Positions 1 to 6,897 of a stretch of 7,112 bases of DNA are shown here, piece by piece (within the stretch, counting starts at the first letter, position 1; each line of letters starts with the position of its first letter). This stretch comes from Cyanobacteria bacterium UBA8803 (GTDB lineage Bacteria; Cyanobacteriota; Cyanobacteriia; Cyanobacteriales; Coleofasciculaceae): the NCBI GenBank assembly GCA_003505715.1, contig DNXU01000448.1, positions 41,390 to 48,501 of the forward strand, written 5' to 3'. A model generated the notes under the pieces. That model saw only the letters and a program-made list of their open reading frames with translations, was not told the origin of the DNA and ran no database searches. The translations under genes and the position numbers were made by a program.

Positions 1-758
1 CCTTCACATAAATAATCGCTATAAAGGGCTTTTTTGTCTCTTTCAACTGTAGCATCTAACTGCTGTATAAAAAAAGGATACAACCCAGTATATATTAGCA
101 TTCTCAATGCTAAACTTTTTACTAGAATATTAGTATAATATTTTTTACTAATTTTCACTTTGTAATTTACTAAGCTGAATGATTCTTTCGCGACTAATAC
201 TCCTCCACCTGTATCCAAGCCTTTGCCTAGCCCAAAACTATAAACAACTGCGTCAGCTGCTAAAACTAAATCAGCGATCTGTTCTTTGAAGCCAAGACCT
301 TGAGCTAAGTCTAAGATTAATTTAATTTTATTTAATCGCTCTAAAAGGGGTTGCCATTCAGCCTGTAGATAACCGTACAGCGGAGAGATGGCGATCGCAA
401 CTGTATCTTCATCTATAGCTTGTAGATATTGGTGAGCGGAAGGAGTAGGATAGGAAAAATCTGAATCAACAAAACGAACTGTGAATCCTAGCTCCTTTAA
501 TAAATAGGGAACTACAGGGCAGATTTGGGCTGAGATTAATACATTTCCATTTTTAACTGTTTGTGCTAAGTATTTAAAATAGGCATATAAAGCTTGCCTA
601 CCCTTCTCAAAAGCAAATACTTGGGGAAAATTTACGCTTTGTTGGAGACTTGTCAGAAACTTAGCTTTATGATTCCCATAGGTATCTTGACTGCTAGCTG
701 ATGCCAGCCAGTTAAGCCAAGCAGAAATATCTAAATTTGGCTGGTAGCGAGGGATCAT
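1..758 (-). CDS. DegT/DnrJ/EryC1/StrS-type PLP aminotransferase, divergent, 3' end cut by window edge
   Basis: I translated the minus strand by hand from the ATG at 756-758. It stays open for 252 codons to the window edge, so the C-terminus is missing. The start reads MIPRYQPNLD. The fold-type I aminotransferase signals are in the right order: a cofactor-binding Asp in LILDLAQGLG (D150, with Q153), then the Schiff-base Lys segment YSFGLGKGLDTGGG with K179, resembling the FSFxxxKxxxxGEGG segment of DegT enzymes. The Lys is present, so catalysis is plausible, unlike in the Lys-less dehydratase relatives. The family moves an amino group, usually from glutamate, onto a keto sugar; some relatives act on other ketones. 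The protein is divergent from textbook members (GGG instead of GEGG), so the substrate is open. The ATG lies 13 nt after the FemAB-like gene's stop with only a weak GAG as ribosome site, suggesting an operon. The far left is very AT-rich. The fold assignment is firm and the substrate is unknown. Confidence 0.8.
   Translation of the reverse strand, partial: MIPRYQPNLDISAWLNWLASASSQDTYGNHKAKFLTSLQQSVNFPQVFAFEKGRQALYAYFKYLAQTVKNGNVLISAQICPVVPYLLKELGFTVRFVDSDFSYPTPSAHQYLQAIDEDTVAIAISPLYGYLQAEWQPLLERLNKIKLILDLAQGLGFKEQIADLVLAADAVVYSFGLGKGLDTGGGVLVAKESFSLVNYKVKISKKYYTNILVKSLALRMLIYTGLYPFFIQQLDATVERDKKALYSDYLCE
391..398. repeat. HIP1 octamer
   Basis: GCGATCGC lies in the left aminotransferase and encodes part of A121-I122-A123. 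Confidence 0.9.
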
Positions 759-771
759 TGCTGCACTCGAT

Positions 772-1872
772 TTATCCAAAATATTTAGCTATCCTAGCGC
801 CCACTAGGCCTAATATATTAGGTGGCAAATAACTAAAAATCTCTCGAATCATATCGTAACGCCGATCTGAACTATCTGACAAACCATAATCGGCCTTGCC
901 CCATGTATAGATCGGAATTGCTTCCTGTCGAGTTAGCCATTTCTTTTTGAAAAAGAGTAAGCTCTTTTGCTGTGGCGAATCACTCCCCAGATCGAATTCA
1001 GTAAATCCTCTGGCCATCAACCACTTGATTACGCTAAATAACATAAAATCATTAGGCCGGAAACCTTGTGAATCTTTACGAGATGCTGAATAGCCATAAA
1101 TAGCTACTTTTTGTTGCAACAATATAATGGTTGCAGCTAGGTAGTCATGGCCTCGCCGAACTAAAAAAAACTTAAGTTCATTGGTTGGGTAAAGTTCAGC
1201 AGCCATGTTGCGGAAGAATACTAAGGGAAAAGGCGGCAATCCCAATGTCTTTTGAGTTTCTAAGTATAGTGAGTACCATAAATTGACACCATCGTTCACA
1301 TTTTCCGGTTCCTCAAAAGTTAATGATGACTTTGTCGCTTGCCGAATCATATTTCTGGTTTTAGAACCAAGTTTTTGAAAAAATGTATCTATATCTAAAG
1401 GGCGGAGATCTATGTAACTGCGAATCCAGTAGTATCGCTCTTGCAGACTATGTAAATAGACTAAATCTGCGGGATATTGATTTAGGGATTTCAATTCTAG
1501 AAAAGCAGCCTTCATTTCTCTAGCAATGTCTTTACCTTTGGTGATTAGGGTAGTGAAAGATTCTGGGGAATCCCATAATATCCCGCCTCTATCTCTAAAA
1601 GGAACCGATACCAACCGACGAGATAGGGGTGATGTGACTAGGAAGAGGGGCAAACACCCAACTATACGATTATCAGTTACTGTCTGTGCCAATAGATACC
1701 AAGAGCGATAACCAAAACTTTTTTCAAAAATTCTTTTCCAGCCTAGAGAATGATAAATCGTAGAATTGGGATGAGCGAGAATATACTCTTGCCACAGTCT
1801 TTGATCTTCCTCACTGTCGGAGATAACTCGAACGACTATATTATCCTGGGCAGCGAGGTTAGGATTTGGCAT
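772..1872 (-). CDS. FemAB/GNAT-fold acyl or aminoacyl transferase
   Basis: The protein is 366 aa, starting MPNPNLAAQD at the ATG at 1870-1872. The frame also allows a TTG five codons upstream (1887), but the ATG is the stronger codon. Neither has a clear Shine-Dalgarno, and the gene overlaps the methyltransferase by 14 nt, so coupled translation is likely. Family signs are the early SLGWKRIFEKSFGY block (42-55), which resembles the HxxxWxxxxxxxFG pattern of FemAB-like proteins; a basic KLGSKTRNMIRQA segment (167-179); and the C-terminal GNAT half with ATIILLQQKVAIYGYSASR (247-265), FDLGSDSP (293-300) and LLFFKKKW (305-312). FemAB proteins transfer amino acids from aminoacyl-tRNA to peptidoglycan, and relatives are frequent in exopolysaccharide clusters, including exosortase-linked ones (TIGR03019-like). 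There is no signal peptide or membrane segment, so it is probably cytosolic. Here it may acylate or aminoacylate a sugar amine made by the aminotransferases; that role is inference. Confidence 0.8.
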   Translation of the reverse strand: MPNPNLAAQDNIVVRVISDSEEDQRLWQEYILAHPNSTIYHSLGWKRIFEKSFGYRSWYLLAQTVTDNRIVGCLPLFLVTSPLSRRLVSVPFRDRGGILWDSPESFTTLITKGKDIAREMKAAFLELKSLNQYPADLVYLHSLQERYYWIRSYIDLRPLDIDTFFQKLGSKTRNMIRQATKSSLTFEEPENVNDGVNLWYSLYLETQKTLGLPPFPLVFFRNMAAELYPTNELKFFLVRRGHDYLAATIILLQQKVAIYGYSASRKDSQGFRPNDFMLFSVIKWLMARGFTEFDLGSDSPQQKSLLFFKKKWLTRQEAIPIYTWGKADYGLSDSSDRRYDMIREIFSYLPPNILGLVGARIAKYFG

Positions 1873-2632
1873 AGACAAATTTAACAATTAAATTAAAATC
1901 AATGGCGGGAATTCCTAATGGCCAATAGCTTAGATACTTTTGAGTCATGTAACTGTCTAAAGTTTGGAGAACGGTATCAGCAAAGTTGGGATGTTCCCAA
2001 CAAATAATTTTATCGGGGTTGATTTGGGTGTGCCTTTTGAACCAGCGACGGCTGGTCAAAAACCTACCGCCTCCCCACGCCAAACCTCCCTCACAGGGAA
2101 TAGCGCCAATCAAGTAACCATTAGGCTTGAGTACTCTTAGAAATTCTCTTAAATAAGAAGATAAAGGATATAAATGCTCTAGAGAATAGAATGAGACAAT
2201 GACATCAAATTGGTGATCTTTAAAAGGCAAGGAGCCTATTTTTCTACTGTCGAGTAGCGCGATTGAGTAGGGAATTCCTTTTTTTTCCAGCTTACGTGCA
2301 GAGCGTTCGAGCATATCTGAGCGAATATCTGCCATAAAGTAACGCTCAGGAAGCCCCTGCCAGCAAGCAATATGGTTAATATCTCCCGGCCCAATTTCCA
2401 GTACTGTCTTTCCTGTTATGTCCATCTGGGACATGACCTGATAGCCAGCATTATTTACGATAGCCCCTACAGATTTTTTTTGAGTTTCATCGTAAGCAAG
2501 GGGCATAATTTTTTCCCATTCCTGCCAGCAGGGATCGTTGGGTTGAACATGCAAACCGAAACGCTGGCGATCGCCAAACAAGGGCGCAGATAAAAAGTGA
2601 GGTAAGCGGTATCCCAGAGTGAAATATCTCAT
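1859..2632 (-). CDS. class I SAM-dependent methyltransferase
   Basis: The protein is 257 aa from the ATG at 2630-2632. The Rossmann methyltransferase motifs are clear: motif I TVLEIGPGD (76-84), which binds SAM; an acidic residue after strand 2 in YFMADI (98-103, D102); LPFKDHQFDVIVSFYSLEHL (135-154), the post-I/motif IV block of the Methyltransf_11 type; and RVLKPNGYLIGAIP (166-179). About 70 residues precede motif I, and the C-terminal 75 residues are rich in aromatic and basic residues, likely for acceptor binding. No membrane helix or signal peptide is evident, so it is cytosolic. Its start overlaps the deacetylase-like gene's stop as ATGA, and a GGAG lies 9 nt upstream within that gene, so translation is both coupled and supported by a ribosome site. 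In this setting it probably O- or N-methylates a sugar or lipid-linked glycan. The acceptor cannot be read from sequence; the enzyme class is secure. Confidence 0.88.
   Translation of the reverse strand: MRYFTLGYRLPHFLSAPLFGDRQRFGLHVQPNDPCWQEWEKIMPLAYDETQKKSVGAIVNNAGYQVMSQMDITGKTVLEIGPGDINHIACWQGLPERYFMADIRSDMLERSARKLEKKGIPYSIALLDSRKIGSLPFKDHQFDVIVSFYSLEHLYPLSSYLREFLRVLKPNGYLIGAIPCEGGLAWGGGRFLTSRRWFKRHTQINPDKIICWEHPNFADTVLQTLDSYMTQKYLSYWPLGIPAIDFNLIVKFVYAKS
2567..2574. repeat. HIP1 octamer
   Basis: GCGATCGC lies in the methyltransferase and encodes part of G20-D21-R22. Confidence 0.9.
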
Positions 2633-3939
2633 TTCTTACCACTCCGGCTCATCGACAGCAGGATTTCATAACCAGCAGCCCAGCCATAGTCCTCACTCAT
2701 CACACGTTGATGCCAGATAACTGATGCAGTTCCGCGCACAGCCCTAATTTCATCTAGCCAATAGCTCATCTGTTGCTGGCGCTGATTATCGGTCAAATCC
2801 GCATAATAGTAAAGATGTGAGTCCATCAGCACCATTGGTAACACCTCCAAGTTCATAGGCTCTTGTGAATCCACGTACCAAGGATGATATTGCAAGGCCG
2901 CACCAGTGCGGAAACTAGGTCTATCATTGAATCCTAGGGTACTGTCCAGCAAAAAACCTGCCTCTTGCTGTGCTTTCCAAGTTCGTTCCCAACTAAAATA
3001 GAGCCAATGCTGGCGGCAACTTGTCACAGAGGCACCGAGAACCCCTTCCAATCGCTGGCGTTCCCATTGCATCAATTGGGGGTCAGCCCAGGCATTACAT
3101 GATTGATGTAAGCCAATAGTCCAGCCACTACTGTGCAGCTGTTGTAATTGCTGTTTTAGCCTGGGGTCATCTGGGTTGTAAGCTGGATCGATGAGAAGTT
3201 CCTTAGGAGTCCGCTGCCACCCCCCTAAGCCACCATAGACGTTAAAATGGCTGCGAACGCCATACTTTTCTTCGAGGGCTGCGATCTCGTCAAAACACCA
3301 GTAATCATCCTGACTCACTAAGAATTTAACTGCACCAGTCAAGTGATTTAGTGCAGGATATAGCCGACCTTGAAGCAGTTGTCTGACAGCATTAAAGGAG
3401 TAAAACGCTGCCTGCTTGAAACGAATAGCGACAGTTTTAGCGATCGCATCCACGTCATGAGTGAGGATGATTTCCGGTTCGGGCAAGTTTCCCAGCAATA
3501 ACTCTTCCCTGACACTCTGCTCCTTAGCTGCCCAACGTCTTAAGAATAGAGCAATACGATTTACCCAGGCACGCTCCCACAGGCGAGAGTCCCATCCTTT
3601 TAAGCGCAAGCTGTAGGAATGGATAGGGCCGTGTAACTGCTCAAATGCCTGTTCGGCTGAGCCATTCAAGTACCAAAAAATCACACTTAACCAATCAGTA
3701 CGTCTCCAAGTTGGTTCCTTGCCCTCTAAAATTAAGTACATCGGCACTAGCAACTTTCCCCCTACACCAACCTCCTCAGACCAGTCCGGTAATTCTACAG
3801 CTTCCAACTGAGGGGGCAGTGGTTCTGACTTTAGGGATTGAGCCTGCGGTATCGGCAATTTCAGGATTTCTTCCTCCCTTCCAGGCCAATAGCGGGCTAA
3901 AACTGCTACAGCATAAAGACGTTCGCGATTGCTATCCAT
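2629..3939 (-). CDS. polysaccharide deacetylase-like protein (WbmS-like, THDVD type) with N-terminal domain
   Basis: The protein is 436 aa from the ATG at 3937-3939, whose A is the last base of the asnB stop (TAATG). A TTG start at 3990 would add 17 residues buried in asnB and is less likely. Residues 1 to about 150 form an N-terminal domain (DWLSVIFWYLNGS at 82-94) resembling the DUF7033-type region that precedes this deacetylase class. The NodB-like barrel follows: THDVD (160-164) in place of the usual TFDDG, SHFNVYGG (230-237), GLHQS (276-280, H278), CRQHWL (308-313), LDSTLGF (331-337), FRTG (343-346), YHPW (351-354) and a late IWHQR (408-412). Canonical relatives remove N- or O-acyl groups from sugars using a metal held by Asp and His. 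WbmS-like members occur in O-antigen and capsule loci, where their activity is often unproven. There is no signal peptide, so it probably acts in the cytosol on precursors. The spacing implies dependence on asnB translation. Confidence 0.82.
   Translation of the reverse strand: MDSNRERLYAVAVLARYWPGREEEILKLPIPQAQSLKSEPLPPQLEAVELPDWSEEVGVGGKLLVPMYLILEGKEPTWRRTDWLSVIFWYLNGSAEQAFEQLHGPIHSYSLRLKGWDSRLWERAWVNRIALFLRRWAAKEQSVREELLLGNLPEPEIILTHDVDAIAKTVAIRFKQAAFYSFNAVRQLLQGRLYPALNHLTGAVKFLVSQDDYWCFDEIAALEEKYGVRSHFNVYGGLGGWQRTPKELLIDPAYNPDDPRLKQQLQQLHSSGWTIGLHQSCNAWADPQLMQWERQRLEGVLGASVTSCRQHWLYFSWERTWKAQQEAGFLLDSTLGFNDRPSFRTGAALQYHPWYVDSQEPMNLEVLPMVLMDSHLYYYADLTDNQRQQQMSYWLDEIRAVRGTASVIWHQRVMSEDYGWAAGYEILLSMSRSGKK
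3440..3447. repeat. HIP1 octamer
   Basis: GCGATCGC lies in the deacetylase-like gene and encodes part of A165-I166-A167, directly after the THDVD motif. Confidence 0.9.
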
Positions 3940-5828
3940 TAGACATCTATAAATTTTTGATGCCACAGTTCCAAACACAGAACTCCCCAAACTTGCCGTC
4001 CGAATTCGGTTTCACTCTTGATGAGTGTATCTAGAGCAGTTGGGTTGAACAGCCCGCGTTCCCTGCTGGCTTGACTGAACAAGATATCACCAACAAAGTC
4101 TTGCAGCGGAGGAGTTTTCAGCCACTCGTTGAGGGGCACCGGAAATCCCATCTTATCTTTCCTGTTCAGGATCGGTTCTGGAATTTGGGTCTTGACCGCC
4201 TGCTTCAGGATGTGTTTAGTCCTGCCGCCCTGGAACTTCATCGACGGTGGCATACTAGTCACCAAATCCACAATCCTAGTATCCAGCAATGGCACGCGAG
4301 ATTCCAGAGACACGGCCATACTCACGCGGTCTTCGATTTGCAGCAGTGCTGGGAGCAGTGTTTTGAAATCGAAGTGGGTCATCTTGTTGATATAAGACTT
4401 AGTGTTGGGATAATTAAAAATGTTCTGAAAATCGGCGAAAACAGCCTCGCAGTTAAATTCGGCCTTCGCCTCAGCAGTCAGCAAATGCTCGATATCTGGA
4501 GTGCGAGCGATCAGTTGAAAGTAGCGAGCGTCCATGCTATCGAACAAGCCTTGCCGCCAGAACTGTTGCATTAGGGGGCGGTACTGCTGGAGCAATGGTA
4601 GGTTAGGAATGATGGAGGCGAGGGTGACGATGTGCTGACCCTCTTCTTGGGTCTCAAAAATTGCCCCTTTCAGGGCCTGCTCTAGATAGCCCACCAAATA
4701 CCGAGCATAGCCGCCAAAAACTTCATCCCCTCCCTGGCCACCTAGAACCACCTTGACATGTTGGCTAGCTAGCTGGCTAACTCGGTACTGGGGAAACAAC
4801 CCTGGTCCGGCAACGGGTTCATCCAGGGCATAAATTAGCTTTGGCAGATCCTCTACAAATTGTTGTGCCGTGGGCGTAACGGTGAGCAGTTCGCTACGGC
4901 TGGCTTCGGCAACGATTTGGGCATAAAAAGACTCATCATACTGCGCTCCTTCAGCGAACAGCCCGTGAAATAGCTTGACCGGAGAACCAAGGTATGCAGA
5001 GGCCACCATCGTTACGATACTGGAGTCAAGTCCTCCGGATAGATAGGCTCCTAGGGGCACGTCACTGCGCAGTTGGAGGCGAATGCTGTCTTCTAAGAGC
5101 GATCGCAGGCGATCTCTAAAGTATTCCTCGGTATGGTATTCGTCAATTTGGTAGTTAGCATCCCAGTAACAGGTGAGGCGATCGATTTTGCCACCAGTGC
5201 CTTTGAGGTAACAACCCGGTTCTAGCTTGCGGATGCCATGAAAGAGAGTGCGATCGCCCAGGCAAAACTGAAAGGTGAGATACTGTTGTATTGCTGCCCA
5301 GTCTGGCTTAGCCTGAATCTGGGGATGCACTAATAGCGCCTTAATTTCTGAAGCAAAGACAATTTCATCCTTGAGTTGGGCGTAGTACAGTGGCTTAATC
5401 CCAAACGGATCGCGTGCCAGAAGCCATTGCCCAGTATGATTGTCGAATAGGGCAAAGGCAAACATCCCGTTAAGCTGTGGGAGTGCTGACTCTCCTTCAT
5501 GGATCAGGAGTTTTAGTAGAACTTCTGTATCTGAAAAAGTGCGGAATTGTACGCCTTGCCGAGCGAGCTTTTGCCTTAATTCTAGATAGTTATAAATTTC
5601 TCCATTAAAAACCAGCGTGTAGCGGTCATCTTCAGAATGCATGGGCTGTTGCCCGTAGGCTAGGTCAATAATTGCCAAGCGCTGATGGCCAAAGGAAAAA
5701 AGCCTTTCTGTGTGAATTCCCTCTCCATCGGGGCCGCGATGGGCTAAAGAAGCCATCATGCCTTTGACAATTGATGTCCTAGCCAGTTGTTCCGTTGCCG
5801 AACCCAAAATTCCACAAATTCCACACAT
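3939..5828 (-). CDS. asnB: asparagine synthase (glutamine-hydrolysing) family amidotransferase
   Basis: The protein is 629 aa and begins MCGICGILG; after Met removal Cys2 is the N-terminal glutaminase nucleophile, which fixes the start at the ATG at 5826-5828. An AAGGA lies about 10 nt upstream. The class II glutaminase domain (1 to about 210) shows HRGPDGEG (30-37), R50 in GHQRLAIIDL, NGEIYNY (75-81), FSDTEVLL (98-105) and RDPFGIKPLYY (139-149). The synthetase domain shows the PP-loop SGGLDSS (264-270), GGQGGDEVFGGY (363-374), EDRVSMAVSLESRVPLLD (499-516) and RKDKMGFPVP (556-565). All key residues are present, so it should move ammonia from glutamine to an acyl-adenylate. It is longer than E. 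coli AsnB (554 aa), as is common for homologues in polysaccharide clusters, some of which amidate sugar carboxylates rather than aspartate. It appears to lead a coupled operon, with a downstream start overlapping its stop by one base. Family assignment is firm; substrate is not. Confidence 0.93.
   Translation of the reverse strand: MCGICGILGSATEQLARTSIVKGMMASLAHRGPDGEGIHTERLFSFGHQRLAIIDLAYGQQPMHSEDDRYTLVFNGEIYNYLELRQKLARQGVQFRTFSDTEVLLKLLIHEGESALPQLNGMFAFALFDNHTGQWLLARDPFGIKPLYYAQLKDEIVFASEIKALLVHPQIQAKPDWAAIQQYLTFQFCLGDRTLFHGIRKLEPGCYLKGTGGKIDRLTCYWDANYQIDEYHTEEYFRDRLRSLLEDSIRLQLRSDVPLGAYLSGGLDSSIVTMVASAYLGSPVKLFHGLFAEGAQYDESFYAQIVAEASRSELLTVTPTAQQFVEDLPKLIYALDEPVAGPGLFPQYRVSQLASQHVKVVLGGQGGDEVFGGYARYLVGYLEQALKGAIFETQEEGQHIVTLASIIPNLPLLQQYRPLMQQFWRQGLFDSMDARYFQLIARTPDIEHLLTAEAKAEFNCEAVFADFQNIFNYPNTKSYINKMTHFDFKTLLPALLQIEDRVSMAVSLESRVPLLDTRIVDLVTSMPPSMKFQGGRTKHILKQAVKTQIPEPILNRKDKMGFPVPLNEWLKTPPLQDFVGDILFSQASRERGLFNPTALDTLIKSETEFGRQVWGVLCLELWHQKFIDV
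5099..5106. repeat. HIP1 octamer
   Basis: GCGATCGC lies in asnB around R242-S243, in a different reading phase from the other copies. Confidence 0.9.
5250..5257. repeat. HIP1 octamer
   Basis: GCGATCGC lies in asnB and encodes part of G191-D192-R193, near the end of the glutaminase domain. Confidence 0.9.
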
Positions 5829-5892
5829 GGCAGCGTTTCCTTACATGGGCAACCATCAAAAATCATACAGACGGACTGATTAAAAGGATACG

Positions 5893-5933
5893 AGCGTTTA
5901 ATTCCCCTAATAATTACCTTTAATTTCAACGCT
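5893..5933. repeat. imperfect inverted repeat in the glycosyltransferase-asnB gap
   Basis: AGCGTTTAATT (5893-5903) faces AATTTCAACGCT (5922-5933), pairing after a one-base bulge and one mismatch, around an 18-nt AT-rich loop. No T-tract follows on either strand, so it does not look like an intrinsic terminator. It overlaps the possible asnB promoter and could be an operator or a chance hairpin. Confidence 0.35.
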
Positions 5934-5940
5934 TAGTCAA
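5911..5940 (-). promoter_or_regulatory. possible sigma-70-type promoter for asnB and downstream genes
   Basis: On the minus strand TTGACT (5940-5935) lies 18 bases before TAATTA (5916-5911). The -35 differs from consensus at one base; the -10 is weak. It sits in the only gap of any size (117 bp) between leftward genes, directly ahead of the tightly packed asnB operon, which is the main reason to report it. Confidence 0.3.
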
Positions 5941-5945
5941 TACCT

Positions 5946-6746
5946 TTATTCATGCCTTACTTGATTGGCTTCTTTAATAATTTTCCCATAATTATTACGC
6001 CATCCTCCCCAAGGCCAATGGTACATTACTGTCATTACCATATAGCCTAGAGTCGTGATACTGCTCACCATCTTACTAGGACTCTGCTTCTGGTCATACC
6101 GCAGAACAAAAGGCACTTCAACGAACTTGGCTCCCAGTATCTGTAATTTAACTAACTTTTCTAAGGTACTGGTAAAGCCAAGCCCTTTCATCTGAATAAA
6201 ATTATTGCCATAAAATCTAATGGCTTGTTTAATCAGCCCAGCTCGATAAGCTCGAAAGCCACAAGAAGAGTCGCGCACTCCTTTGATGCCAAAAAATAAT
6301 TTCATAAAGATATTAGCACCATAACTGATGAACGCCCGATACTTGCTGACTCCTAACTGACCGCCTCCTGGTCGAAACCGCGAGGCAATAACGACATCAT
6401 ATCCTTCAGAAATTTTGGCAATTAAGCTAGGAATAAATTGAGGTTCATGAGTATCGTCACAATCCATCCGCACGATGATGTCAGCGGGTTGACAGATATC
6501 GGCAGCATATTCAAAGAGATCGCGAATGGATTCCCCTAATCCCCGATTAATTTTGTGGTAAACAATATCTAGTGGTAAAGATTGAGCGTACTCAGCCAGA
6601 AGTTCTCGAGTTCGGTCACTACTACCATCATCACAAACTATAATCCAGTAGTCCCAACCTCGCTCGTTCATCACCTGCTCGATCTTGGGGAGCAGGGCTG
6701 GCAGCGATTTTTCTTCGTTATAAGCAGGCAGTAAGATAACGATCAC
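5946..6746 (-). CDS. family 2 glycosyltransferase, dolichol/polyprenyl-phosphate mannosyltransferase-like
   Basis: The protein is 266 aa. The start is a GTG at 6744-6746: the only upstream in-frame codons before a TAA are not starts, and residues 2-12 (IVILLPAYNEE) form the first strand of the GT-A fold, so nothing is missing. There is no clear Shine-Dalgarno. Motifs are LPAYNEE (6-12), VCDDGSSD (37-44, nucleotide-sugar binding), RMDCDDTHEP (93-102, the DxD-like metal site, D95/D97), ASRFRPGGG (121-129), SCGFRAYR (161-168) and FIQMKGLGFTSTLEKL (183-198). These fit the DPM1-like subgroup that moves a hexose from GDP- or UDP-sugar to polyprenyl phosphate on the cytosolic membrane face. There is no C-terminal GtrA-type multi-helix domain; only one weak hydrophobic stretch (230-244) appears, so it is likely peripheral. 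It is the first leftward gene, 321 bp from the divergent aminotransferase and 117 bp ahead of asnB. The sugar is unknown. Confidence 0.88.
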   Translation of the reverse strand: MIVILLPAYNEEKSLPALLPKIEQVMNERGWDYWIIVCDDGSSDRTRELLAEYAQSLPLDIVYHKINRGLGESIRDLFEYAADICQPADIIVRMDCDDTHEPQFIPSLIAKISEGYDVVIASRFRPGGGQLGVSKYRAFISYGANIFMKLFFGIKGVRDSSCGFRAYRAGLIKQAIRFYGNNFIQMKGLGFTSTLEKLVKLQILGAKFVEVPFVLRYDQKQSPSKMVSSITTLGYMVMTVMYHWPWGGWRNNYGKIIKEANQVRHE

Positions 6747-6803
6747 TTTGTTGAAGTTACTATCTTAGACGCAATTGGAAGCAAATCTTACCACTACTAG
6801 ACG

Positions 6804-6809
6804 TATAAT
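6804..6809 (+). promoter_or_regulatory. candidate -10 box (TATAAT), rightward
   Basis: The hexamer matches the sigma-70 -10 consensus exactly, but 16-18 bases upstream there is no recognisable -35 (GCAAAT at 17 bases). If used, transcription would start near 6816, giving the right-hand aminotransferase a leader of about 250 nt. Many cyanobacterial promoters lack a -35, so it remains possible. Confidence 0.3.
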
Positions 6810-6897
6810 CCAACAAGGAATTGGAGAGTTAGCTGTCAAACCCTACAGGTGAGTTGGCAGATAACCCTGCAAAACTGCGTTATCCTGGAACGGATTT

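Noticed and set aside
1873..1887. TTG start extending the FemAB-like protein by five residues
   Set aside because: The ATG at 1872 is a better codon; there is no ribosome site before the TTG, and the added residues match no family feature.
3940..3990. TTG start extending the deacetylase-like protein by 17 residues into asnB
   Set aside because: The ATG at 3939 forms a classic TAATG junction with asnB; the extension would require a 52-nt overlap in another frame.
3645..4034. 129-codon plus-strand open frame across the asnB/deacetylase junction
   Set aside because: It is antisense to two well-supported genes, with low-complexity translation and no ribosome site that I could find.
4071..4574. 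167-codon plus-strand open frame
   Set aside because: It lies opposite asnB, whose catalytic motifs are intact there; the frame has no recognisable domain and is a shadow of the real coding strand.
5893..5933. Intrinsic terminator after the glycosyltransferase
   Set aside because: The hairpin is AT-rich with an 18-nt loop and is not followed by a T-tract in the leftward direction.
6834..6839. Perfect TTGACA on the minus strand as -35 for the glycosyltransferase
   Set aside because: The nearest -10-like hexamer (TATACG) is 26 bases away, too far for a standard promoter, so I did not call one.
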